Shown here: piece by piece, positions 54,346 through 64,000 of the stretch | Position numbering within the stretch: the first letter of the stretch is position 1 | Layout: each line of letters opens with the position of its first letter | Assembly: GCA_039707655.1 (NCBI GenBank) | Contig: CM077665.1 | Coordinates: 81,283,954-81,347,953, forward strand | DNA: 64,000 nucleotides | Source of the DNA: Elymus sibiricus | Taxonomy: Eukaryota > Streptophyta > Magnoliopsida > Poales > Poaceae | Direction of reading: 5' to 3' | The notes under the pieces: generated by a model | Databases searched by the model: none | What the model was told of the DNA's origin: nothing | Seen by the model: only the letters and a program-made list of their open reading frames with translations | Made by a program: the position numbers and the translations under genes

Positions 54346-56311
54346 ATGACTCAAGAAAACACCAAGTTGTGTAATTTTTCCAATACTAATAACAATGATT
54401 TTATTAGTACTCCGATTGCTCCTCCCGCCACTAGTGCTGAGTCTTATGATATTAATGCCGCTTTGTTGAATCTTGTCATGAAAGATCAATTTGCCGGTAA
54501 TCCTAATGAGGATGTCGCGTCCCATCTGAACACATTCGTTGAATTGTGTGATATACAAAAGAAAAAAGATGTGGACAATGATATCGTGAAGTTGAAATTG
54601 TTTCCTTTTTCCTTGCGGGATTGTGCAAAAAATTGGTTTTCTTCTTTGCCTCGCAATAGTATCGATTCTTGGAATAAGTGCAAGGATGCTTTTATCACTA
54701 AGTATTTTCCGCCCGCGAAAATTATTTCCCTTAGGACGCAAATCATGAATTTTAAGCAACTTGAGCATGAACATGTTGCACAATCTTGGGAAAGAATGAA
54801 GTTGATGCTAAGAAATTGTCCTACTCATGGTTTAAATCTTTGGATGATCATACAAAAAATTTATGCGGGATTGAATTTTGTCTCTAGAAATCTTTTAGAT
54901 TCCGCCGCGGGTGGTACTTTTATGGAAATTACTTTGGGTGAAGCTACTAAATTGCTAGATAATATCATGGCTAATTATTCTCAATGGCATACCGAAAGAG
55001 CACCTACTAGTAAAAAAGTTAATTCGGTTGAAGAAATTAGTACTTTGAGTGATAAGGTTGATGCTTTGATGAAATTGGTTGCTAGTAAAAAATGCTCCTA
55101 TCGATCTTAATGATGTGCCTTTGTCTACTTTGATTGAGCAAAATAGTGAATCCGTAGATGTGAACTTTGTCTCGCGAAACAATTTCAATAACAATGCTTA
55201 TAGAGATAATTTTAATCCTAGGCCTTTTCTTGGAAATTCCTCTAATAATTATGGTAATTCCTATGGAAATTCCTCTTAAAATAATAATAGGAACACCTCG
55301 TATCTTGAGAGTAATATTAAAGAATTTATCAATGCGCAAAAAGCTTTCAATACTACGGTAGAAGAAAAGATGAATAAGATTGATGATATGTCTAGAAGCA
55401 TTGATAGAATTTCTCATGATGTTGAAAATCTCAAGTTGAAAGCTTTTGTGCCTAAGATTGATGAATCAATTAAAGCTTTATATGTCTCTATGGATGAAAG
55501 TAAGAACAAAACCGCTATGCTTAGAGCTAAAAGAGAAATCTTAGAAAAATCATTTGCTAGTGATTGCCTTCATAAAAAGATGAAGATCTTAAAGTGATTG
55601 GTGTTTCTTCTATTGATTCCTTGTTTAGTAATATTAAGATGATGATAAAGGGACTGAAGAAGAGTGAACTTTAGCTAGAAGGCGTCCCAATAATTTGAAG
55701 GGTGAAAATCTTGATGAAATTTTTGATAAAAGTGGGTTTGAAGAGGTCAAAACTTTAACTAGTGATGTGCCCACTATTTTGGATTGCAAAGACTTTAATT
55801 ATGATAGTTGCTATTTGATTGAATGTATTTCTTTGCTGCAATCCATGTTGAATCCCATGCTTATGAGCAAAATAAAGCTTTTACTAAACATATCGTTGAT
55901 GCCATGATGAAATCATTTGAAGAAAAGTTGGAGTTGGAGATTTCTATTCCTAGAAAATTACATGATGAGTGGGAGCCTACCATTAAAGTCAAGATTAAAA
56001 ATTATTAGTGATTTTCTTTATGTGATTTGGGTGCTAGTGTCTCCACAATTCCGAAATCTCTATGTGATGTGCTTGGTCTTACCAATATTGAAGAATGTTC
56101 TCTTAATTTGTACTTGGCGGATTCTACTATTAAAAAGCCTTTGGGAAGAATTAATGACGTCATTATTCTTGCAAATAGGAACTATGTGCCCATAGATTTT
56201 ATTGTGCTTGATATTGATTGCAATCCGTCTTGTCCCATTATACTTGGTAGACCGTTTCTACGCACTATAGGTGTCGTGATTGATATGAAAGAAGGCAATA
56301 TTCGTTTTTAA
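54346..56311 (+). pseudogene. Gypsy Gag-protease frame, broken by frameshifts
   Basis: Gag (retrotrans_gag type) starts at the ATG 54346 (MTQENTKLCNF) and has the central DVASHLNTFVELCDI and LFPFSLRDCAKNWFSSLP motifs. The frame shifts at a run of A's near 55088, continues as NAPIDLNDVPLSTLIEQ, and is then broken by a stop at 55278 and again near 55595, 55670 and 56008. The protease is recognisable at 56024-56260: CDLGASVSTIPKSL (catalytic Asp region) and CPIILGRPFLRT. No zinc knuckle was seen. The product cannot be made from this copy. Confidence 0.8.
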
Positions 56312-58917
56312 TTTCCCTTGAGAAAGGGTATGAAACACTTCCCTAGAACAAGAATTAAGCCACCATATGAATCAATCATGAGGGCATCCTATGGATCCAA
56401 AACCAAGGATGACAATACTTGAATCTATGCATTATGCCTAGCTAGGGACGTAAAACGATAGCGCTTGTTGGGAGGCAACCCAATGAATAAATAAATTATT
56501 GCTTTTTTCCTTTATGTTTTTGAGTGTTGACACAATTATGCCTCTGTTATGATTGTGTTTTTATGGTTTATTTAGTGTTTGTGCCAAGTAGAGCCTTTAG
56601 GATGATTCATGAGATGAGTAGAAGCGATGCTGAATCTGAAACAGAAACTTTGTGTCCAGTATATGAATTTTAATTTTTGCTGGAAAGTGATATTGAGCTG
56701 AAATTTTAACACAATGTTTATATACAAATTTCATACGTTTTCCTAATTTTTCAGAATTTTTAGAGTTACATAAGTATGGTTAGAGTACAGATTACTACAG
56801 ACTTTTCTGTTTAAGACAGATTCTGTTTTCGTTGCATTGTGTGCTTGTTTTGATGAATCTATGGGTTATATTGAAGGGTATGAGCCATGTTAAAGTTAAA
56901 ATACAGTAGATATAATGCAATAATAAAATATGAATGGGTTTTCAACAGCACCTAAAGTAGTGATTTGCTTTATTATACTAACGGATCTCACGAAGATTTT
57001 GTTGAGTTTTGTGTGATTGAAGTTTTCAAGTTTTGGGTGAGATCACGATGGATGAAGGAATAAGGAGTGACAAGAGCCTAAGATTGGGGATGCTACCACA
57101 CCCCCAAGATATATCCAAAGAGTAACAAGCAACTAAGGTTGGGGATGCCCCCGAGTGGCATCCCCTCTTTCTTCTAACAACCATCGGTATTTTACTTGGA
57201 GCTATATTTTTATTCGTCACATATCATGAGTTTTGCTTGGAGCATCTTGTATATTTGCTTTCTTTGCTTGTTTGTTTTTCCTTTGTATCCTTGCTGCACA
57301 CACCTATTTGGGAGAGCCAAAATTATGCTATGATTTGTTAGAATTGCTCTATGTGCTTCACTTAAACTTTTTGAGCTATAGAATTGCTCTAGTGCTTCAC
57401 TTATATCTCTTTGAGCACGGTGTGCTTGGAAATTTTTTGTAGAAATACTCTCATGCTTCACTTAGATTAATTTGAGAGTTAGTAAATTTTGAAGAAATCC
57501 TCTCATGCTTCATTTATACCTTTTTGAGAGATGAAATCTCTATGCTCATGTGCTTCACTTAAATTTGTTTGAGCTTGTCAAAAAAGCAATGGCAATATAT
57601 GAAACTAGTCCCAAAGTGATAGATATCCAAGGAGGATATAATAAAAACTTTCATGAAGATCATTGGGAAAATTAAACTTGATTCTTTGTAATAGTCTTGA
57701 AACATGATGATAGTAATATGTGAATCATGTTAGTGAGTAATTATGCTTGAGTAGGAATATTGGTGTTAAGGTTTGTGATTCCCCATGCAAGTACGAAAGT
57801 CAATAGTTATGCAATGAAATTACATCCTACTTATGGTGCATTATTCGGTGTTAGTTATGCTCAATGCTCACTTATGTGATTTTTCGTTTCTTGGTTTGGT
57901 TGCTTCTCAATCTATTTGCTAGCCTCCATTTGTACTAAGTAGAAATACTACTTGTGCATCCAAAATCCTTAAACCAAGTTTTGCCTTATGAGTCCACCAT
58001 ACCTACCTATATGCGGTATTTCCATGCCGTTCCAAGCAAATTTTCATGTGCCATATCTAAATTTTCAAAATAAATTTTCTCTTTTGTGTGCTCGTACCGC
58101 TCATGAGACGGTGGGGAGTGTCCAATATTTTTCCATGCTAGATGTGTTATTCTCAAGATGAGTGTTTATTCACTTATCATTGCACGAGAGTGCGGCGGTA
58201 ATAGGGATGCCCATTCCCAAAATGAAAAAGAAAAAATATTTACTTTATGTTGTCAAATAATAAATTCCTTGGAAACTGTTGGTATGGAAGGCAACCGTGG
58301 ATACGGCCCGTCATGGAAAGTAAAAGTTTGGTGGAAAAAGGAATAAACTTTATTTTCTGTTTGGAACCGCCTATGATATATCTAGCATGGAAAGTATTGT
58401 GAGCTACTTTGTCGTTTTCGTTGACAGGAAAGGCATGCCACCCAAAATATTTTTTCTCTCTCTCAATTTAAAACTTTGAGCTCTGGCACCTCTACAAATC
58501 CCTACTTCCCTCTGCGAAGGGCCTATCTATTTACTTTATGCAATTTTCATTTTTACTTTGAGTCTCCATCTTCTCTTATAAAGCACCAACTAGGAGGCAC
58601 TATGATCATACTTGAGCATTGGGCATAGCTAATATTTGAGTGTGTTTCATGAATGGATCAATGATTGAGCATGATGGGCTAGGAATAACTTTCTTTAGTG
58701 TTGATATTTTGAAAGACATGGTTGCCTGTTGACATGCTTGAGTATTGAAGTCATTATGTTAAAACTAGACTATTGCTTTGAATCATTTACAAGTCCAAAT
58801 GTCCATGCTATACAAAAGAAAAGAATATGATGAACATGTTAGGCAGCATTCCACATCAAAAATTCTGTTTTTATCATTTACCTACTCGAGGATGAGTAGG
58901 AATTAAGCTTGGGATGC
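56312..58917 (+). other. Long non-coding 3' internal region of the gypsy element
   Basis: There is no reverse transcriptase, RNase H or integrase sequence. Local repeats around 57330-57570 (CTCTATGTGCTTCACTTAAA and variants) recur four to five times. A G-rich GGTTGGGGATG lies at about 57137. Confidence 0.7.
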
Positions 58918-60495
58918 TGATACGTCTCCAACGTATCTATAATTTTTGCTTGTTCCATGCTATTATATTATCATTCTTGGATGTTTTACAATCATTTTAT
59001 AACAACTTTATATCATTTTTCGGGACTAACCTATTGACATAGTGCCAAAGTGCCCGTTGTTGTTTTTGCTTGTTTTCTACTTCGCAGAATATCAGTACCA
59101 AACGGAGTCCAATCGCGACGAAACTTTTTGGAGATTTTTTCTGGACCAGGAGACACCCAGTGGGCCAAAAAAGAGCCAGGACGTGAGCTGTGGAGAGCAC
59201 AACCCACCAGGGCGCGCCAGGGGGCCCCCGGCGTGCCCTGATGGGTTGTGCCCTCCACGGGGCCCCTCTGCACCGCCTCTGATGCCTATAAATTCTCAAA
59301 TATTCGGAAAACCCTAGGGGAGTCGACGAAACACAATTCCAGCTGCCGCAAGTTCCAGAACCTCGAGATCCAATCTAAACACCATCACGGAGGGGTTCAT
59401 CTTCTTCATAGGTGCCTCTCCGATGATGCGTGAGTAGTCCACCACAGTCCTACGGGTCCATAGGCAGTAGCTAGATAGCTTCCTCTCTCTCTCTCTTATG
59501 ATTCTCAATACAATGGTCTCTTGGAGATCTATTTGATGTAAACTTTTGCGGTGTGTTTGTTGGGATCCGATGAATTTTGAGTTCATGATCAGTTTCTATC
59601 CATGAGTATTATTTGAGTCTTCTTTGATCTCTTATATGCATGATTACTTATAGCCTCGTATTTCTTCTTCGAATCTTTGGTTTAGTTAGGCCGACTAGAT
59701 CGATTTTTCTTGCGATGGGAAGAGGTGCTTTGTGATGGGTTCGATCTTGCGGTGTCCTTTCCCAGTGACAATAGGGGCAGCAAGGCACGCAGGTATTATT
59801 GCCATTAAGGATAACAAGATGGGGTCTATTCCTACATGAATAGATCTTGTCTACATCATGTCATCATTCTTATTGCATTACTCCGTTTTCCATGAACTTA
59901 ATACACTAGATGCATGCTGGATAGCGGTCGATGTGTGGAGTAATAGTGGTAGATGCAGGCAGGAGTCGGTCTACTTATCTTGGACGTGATGCCTATATAA
60001 TGATCATCGCCTTGGATATCGTCATGACTATTCGATTTTCTATCAATTGCCCAACCGTAATTTGTTCACCCACTGTGCGTTATACTCATGAGAGAAGCCA
60101 CTAGTGAATCCTATGGCCCCCGGGTCTACTTTTCCAACATATTGCTTTCCGATCTATCTTTTTGCATCTTTGTTTTCAGAGCTACAAACCAAAAACCAAA
60201 AAATATATTGCTGCATATTTTATTTGCCTTTTCTATTTTGTGCTCTTGAGAGATCTATCTCTCATATCTATCACTACCTAATCTATCTTTTTACCGTAGA
60301 GAGATTGACAACCTCTCTTTCGCGTCGGGTTGCAAGTATTTGTTATTTGTGTGCAGGTGCTGCTTATTGGGTGGTGGTGATCCTCCTACTGGTTCGATAA
60401 CCTTGGTTTCATAACTGAGGGAAATACTTACCGTCGCTGTGCTGCATCATCCCTTCCTCTTTGGGAAAATACCGTAGCAGTCTCAAGCCACGTCA
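58918..60495 (+). repeat. 3' LTR of gypsy element (1578 bp)
   Basis: It starts TGATACGTCTCCAACG and ends AGCCACGTCA, matching 52509-54088. Confidence 0.9.
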
Positions 60496-60614
60496 GCGGC
60501 TCCAGAAGAGAAAATCCTAGAAACGCACGCACCCCTTCCCTATGCTCCCCTGGCCGTCGCCGCCGCCCGACCATCAAAGGCGAAGGGCGTGGACGGCACG
60601 CCCCGACAGCCCTC
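60496..60614. other. GC-rich host sequence between the gypsy element and solo LTR
   Basis: This is 119 bp of GC-rich DNA. With 62131 onward it probably formed one continuous stretch before the solo LTR's element inserted. No ORF is recognised. Confidence 0.5.
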
Positions 60615-62130
60615 TGATGACCCACAAGTATAGGGGGTCAATCGTAGTCCTTTTCATAAGTAAGAGTGTCGAACCCAACGAGGAGCAGAAGGAAATGACA
60701 AGCGTTTTCAGCAAGGTAATTTCTGCAAGCACTGAAATTGTAGGTAACAGATAGTTTGATAGCAAGATAATTGGTAACGAGCAAGTAACGGTAACGGTAC
60801 ATAAAGTGCAGCAAGGTAGCCCAATCCTTTTGTGGCAAAGGACAGGCCAGAACAGTATCTTATAATAGGCAAAGTGTTCTTGAGGGTACACGGGAATTTC
60901 GTCTAGTCACTTTTATCATGTTGGTTTGATTTGCATTCGCTACTTTGATAATTTGATATGTGTGTGGACCGGTGCTTGGGCGATGTTCTTACTTGAACAA
61001 ACCTCCCACTTATGATTAACCCCCTCGCAAGCATCCGCAACTACGAGAAAAGTATTAAGATAAAATCTAACCATTGCATTAAACATTTGGATCCAAATCA
61101 GCCCCTTATGAACTAGCGCATAAACTAGGGTTTAAGCTTCTGTCACTCTAGCAACTCATCATCTAATAACTACTCCACAATGCATTCCCTTAGGCCCAAG
61201 GATGGTGAAGTGTCATGTAGTCGACATTCACATGACACCACTAAGGAAATCACAACATACATATCATCAAAATATCGAACACATATCAAATTCACATGAT
61301 TACTTGCAACATGACTTGTCCCGTGACCTCAAGAACAAAGGTAACTACTCACAAATAATATTCATGCTCAAGATCAGAGGGGTATTGAATAGCATAATGG
61401 ATCTGAACATAAAATCTTCCATCAAATAAACCATATAGAAATCAACTACAAGATGTAATCAACACTACTAGTCACCCACAGGTACCAATCTGAGGTTTCG
61501 ATACAAAGATTGAACACAAGAGATGAACTAGAGATTGAGAGGAGATGGTGCTGTTGAAGATGTTGATGAAGATTGGCCTCCCAAAGATAAGAGTGGTGTT
61601 GGTGATGACGATGGCTTCGATTTCCCCCTCCGGGAGGGAAGTTCCCCCGACGGAATCGCTCCACCGGAGGGCAAAAGTGCTCCTGCCCAAGTTTCACCTC
61701 GAGACGGCGCCGTTCCGTCCCGAAAGTACTCTCCTTATTTTTTCAGGTCAAAAGACCTTATATACCAGAAGATGGGCACCGGAGGTGGGCCGTGCTGGGC
61801 ACAACCAACTAGGGCGCGCCTGGGGGGCCTGGCGCGCCCTGGTGTCTTGTGCTCACCAGGGTGGCCCCCTCCGGTAGTTATTTGCTCCGGTATTTATTAT
61901 ATAATCCAAAATAATTCTCCGTAAAGTTTCAACTTATTTGGAGATGTGCAGAATAGGTCTCTCTGATGTGCTTTTTTAGGTCCAGAATTCCAGCTGCCGG
62001 TATTCTTCCTCTTTGTGTAAACCTTGCATATTGTGAGAGAAAAGACATTAGAATCACTCCCTAAAGCATTATTATACATCAAAACATTATAAATAACAGT
62101 AGAAAATCATGATGCAAAATGGACGTATCA
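60615..62130 (-). mobile_element. Solo gypsy LTR, 1516 bp
   Basis: On the minus strand it starts TGATACGTCCATTTTGC at 62130 and ends CTTGTGGGTCATCA at 60615, a known Triticeae gypsy LTR type. There is no internal domain on either side. The flanking 5-mers, CCCTC (60610-60614) and GCCTC (62131-62135), match at 4 of 5, as expected for an older target duplication. It probably formed by recombination between two LTRs. Confidence 0.82.
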
Positions 62131-62630
62131 GCCTCCTTTGCGCGGGGGATAGGCGTCAAGAGGCGGCGCGGGGAGAGTTCCGGTGTGGCGGCGTGGGGGA
62201 GAGTTCCGATGTGGCGGTACACAACGGGGAGCGTGTGGTGTGGCGGAGATGGGCCGGGAGCTCACAGAGGAGTGGCCAGTGCGTGGTGGTTTTCCGGCAT
62301 GCGACGGCGTCAGTGGCGGCGCAGTTGGGCCGTGGTTGCAGAGGGAGGTCCGGCTCGGCCTGGAGATGTTGCGCGAGCGACGACGGGGCGGCTTCTGTTG
62401 TGCGTGGGCGGCCTGGGGTCGCGGGCATCGTCAGATGGCTTCCGGAGGCTGCAGCGCAGGTGTGGGTGGTGGCGGCGTCGACCGGATCTGATATGAGCCA
62501 CTCAACTGTGAGAATTTGCAGCAGTTAATGCCCGGAAAAGAGCAGGTATGTACGTACATAAGTAACAATTTATATTTTATTGTTTTATGTTATTGGAAGC
62601 ATCCATGATGTATGAAACAGAAAAATAAAA
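62131..62630. other. GC-rich stretch, no gene recognised
   Basis: Overlapping ORFs exist in several frames on both strands, which is typical of GC-rich DNA. None carries a recognisable motif. Confidence 0.45.
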
Positions 62631-62659
62631 TCTATCGCATGTCACAAGAGAACCCTAAT

Positions 62660-63139
62660 GGTACATGTTACATGAATAGTGTTGAACTACTAAATGAACC
62701 CTTATAAGGTGGTGTGGAACCAGTAGGAGTTCTTGATCAACTCAAAAAAGAACTAAGTGGAATAAATCAATTACATGCTCAGGTCGGTGTTTTTTTATTG
62801 ATCAATTCTTCTCAGTGTTCTTTTATTGATCAATTATTCCCCCTCTCCTAAAGTCCTTCTGCAAGCTTCTATATATGCTGCATCCTTTTATACCCAATTG
62901 ATTTAGTTTTATGGGTTTGTGCTCTTGTTAATTTCTTAACTACGGATATGGTGTGGTGACGCAGAGCTATTTGGAAGAGTTCACGGGCAAATATGCTAGA
63001 GAGAGATTTGATGCACCAAGAGACTCCTTTCTGTCGGACTTGCTTTCGATGCTGAGAGGACTGCAAACAAAGGGGTTGACAAAAGACAAATCCCATGAGA
63101 AATCAAAGGACGACAAGAGAATGTTGGATTCTCGGTGAT
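62660..63139 (+). pseudogene. Possible exon remnants of an unknown gene
   Basis: Two stretches look like exons. 62660-62781 reads GVLDQLKKELSGINQLHAQ before a possible donor, with a stop upstream in the same frame. 62965-63138, after a GACGCAG acceptor, reads SYLEEFTGKYARERFDAPRD ... KSKDDKRMLDSR and a stop. The two could be joined by splicing. I recognise no family; codon-like composition and splice-like borders are the only support. Confidence 0.35.
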
Positions 63140-64000
63140 CTAAGGATCTCAAGGTAGTTGTTAGTATGATGATATTGTTATGGTGCCCTGGTGTGCACTG
63201 CTTGGCATCGGGGATCGACTTGGGATGTATTTATCATGAAGATCGATGGCGACACACCACGACTGTGCTTGGCACGACTCGGCTGGGTAGAAGATCATGC
63301 CCGACGACAAGGGTGTCATCCCACCTCCTCTCCACGCCACACATACAAACATGTCAGCTATGTGCCTCAAACTAATCGAGAGTTGTGAGCCTATCTACAC
63401 CTCCCGTCCGGATCCAACTGCCCAGGATGCCAGACCGGCAGCGGGCGTGCTGGCTCAGTGTCGAGGCGCGACGGAATAGGTTGTTTGGTAGAGAAGGAGG
63501 AGGGCCATGTCGTGGCGAGGAGACGAGGGGGTGGGCGGCGACGTGGAGGGGAGTGGAGCCGGTGGGGAGAGGGAGGCGTGTGCTTAGCCATGGCGTGGAG
63601 GGAGGGTGCCTGGGAGAGATGGCGGTTGGATGCGTGGCGGGAGATGAGATCTGTCGACACCCGTTGACTGGTGGGGAGAGCGGGAGACGACTGTGCAGTG
63701 AGTGAGTGAGGGGAATGACTGTTTTTTCCTTCAAGAAAAAGAGAAAGGAGCAACTGCTACGCGGTGACATAAATGCCACATAGCCTAGCAAGTCTTCTTT
63801 AGAAAAAAAAATCATCCAAGTGATCTATTGTTATGGGCTATCATTTCTAGCTCGTTAAAATCGGGATGCGACTCATATTGTACCATACAAATGAAGCTAA
63901 AGACAACATTTCTCACAATCTATTAAAATATTTTAAACCCATCAAATATATCTACGTTTGCAACAAATAATTAGTTAGATCATTGCTCTCTATGTACATA
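63140..64000. other. Unassigned right end of window
   Basis: GC-rich 63160-63710 has overlapping ORFs on both strands without known domains; 63720-64000 is AT-rich. No feature is supported. Confidence 0.4.

Larger units (their letters stand above)
52509..60495 (+). mobile_element. Gypsy LTR retrotransposon with gag and protease only, 8.0 kb
   Basis: The LTRs are 52509-54088 and 58918-60495 (TGATAYGTCTCC ... GCCACGTCA), nearly identical. Just inside is a primer-binding-like stretch ending TTGCCGGGGAGG in related gypsy elements, here GCTGCCGGGGAGG. A polypurine-like GCTTGGGATGC precedes the 3' LTR. Coding traces are Gag and an aspartic protease (54346-56311). RT, RNase H and integrase are absent, and 56312-58917 is non-coding, so it is non-autonomous. 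The flanking 5-mers (AGGGC and GCGGC) do not agree well, so the insertion site may have been rearranged. Confidence 0.88.

Noticed and set aside
62109..62528. GC-rich ORFs of 90-139 residues as genes
   Set aside because: Several overlapping frames on both strands are open, the first begins inside the solo LTR, and no domain is visible.

Overview
The window is plant nuclear DNA and almost certainly comes from a large Triticeae-type grass genome (wheat, goatgrass, barley or rye group). The reasons are WIS/Angela/BARE-like copia LTRs, Stowaway and Harbinger MITEs, a CACTA element with GTCCCGGTT-type subterminal repeats, gypsy LTRs starting TGATACGTC, and grass-style high-GC gene starts. Transposons and their remains fill most of the 64 kb. 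I can support only three ordinary host genes: a P-class pentatricopeptide repeat gene (10963-13161, +), an F-box gene with one short intron (14351-15873, +) and a two-exon cytosolic ribosomal protein eL22 gene (33232-32193, -).

Layout. 1-3085: 3' part of a copia element with a 2.25-kb LTR, inserted into the pol region of a second, minus-strand WIS/Angela-like copia element (3086-7615), which itself interrupts a PIF/Harbinger transposase (7616-8468). 8.9-10.9 kb: MITE debris. 10.9-15.9 kb: PPR and F-box genes. 16-19.5 kb: decayed MULE sequence with a Stowaway MITE and two target-site-flanked retroposons. 19579-29113: a complete, young, LTR-bounded retrotransposon with perfect GCATC duplications, a copia-type gag, no pol, and a second ORF of unknown role. 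29.1-32.2 kb: MITE, MULE pieces and a duplicated eL22 3' flank. 33.5-40.3 kb: a Helitron-like terminus, AT-rich DNA with GC-rich islands, and local repeats. 40342-51891: a complete CACTA transposon (CCA duplications) with a broken TNPA/Ulp1-type gene, a broken TPase gene, duplicated coiled-coil/membrane exons and a captured SNF2 fragment arranged as an inverted repeat. 52509-60495: a gypsy element with only gag and protease. 60615-62130: a gypsy solo LTR. 62.1-64 kb: unassigned, with possible exon remnants.

The two strongest candidates for undescribed biology are both inside transposons. (1) The 19.6-29.1 kb retrotransposon carries 32 copies of a short palindrome, mostly CGGTNNNACCG, arranged in pairs 23 bp apart (20 bp in one pair of each LTR) with pairs usually 41-42 bp apart. 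The same spacing recurs in both LTRs just upstream of the LTR TATA box and in two internal clusters, one just upstream of a second TATA-like motif ahead of ORF2. The spacing is kept while the intervening sequence is not, which looks like a regulatory array read by a DNA-binding factor. (2) The CACTA element contains a head-to-head inverted repeat (about 250 bp per arm, 4-base loop) of a captured SNF2 ATPase exon that resembles the DRD1/CLSY branch of RNA-directed DNA methylation factors. If transcribed, it would fold into a hairpin able to yield small RNAs against a host gene. Both readings are inferences from sequence.
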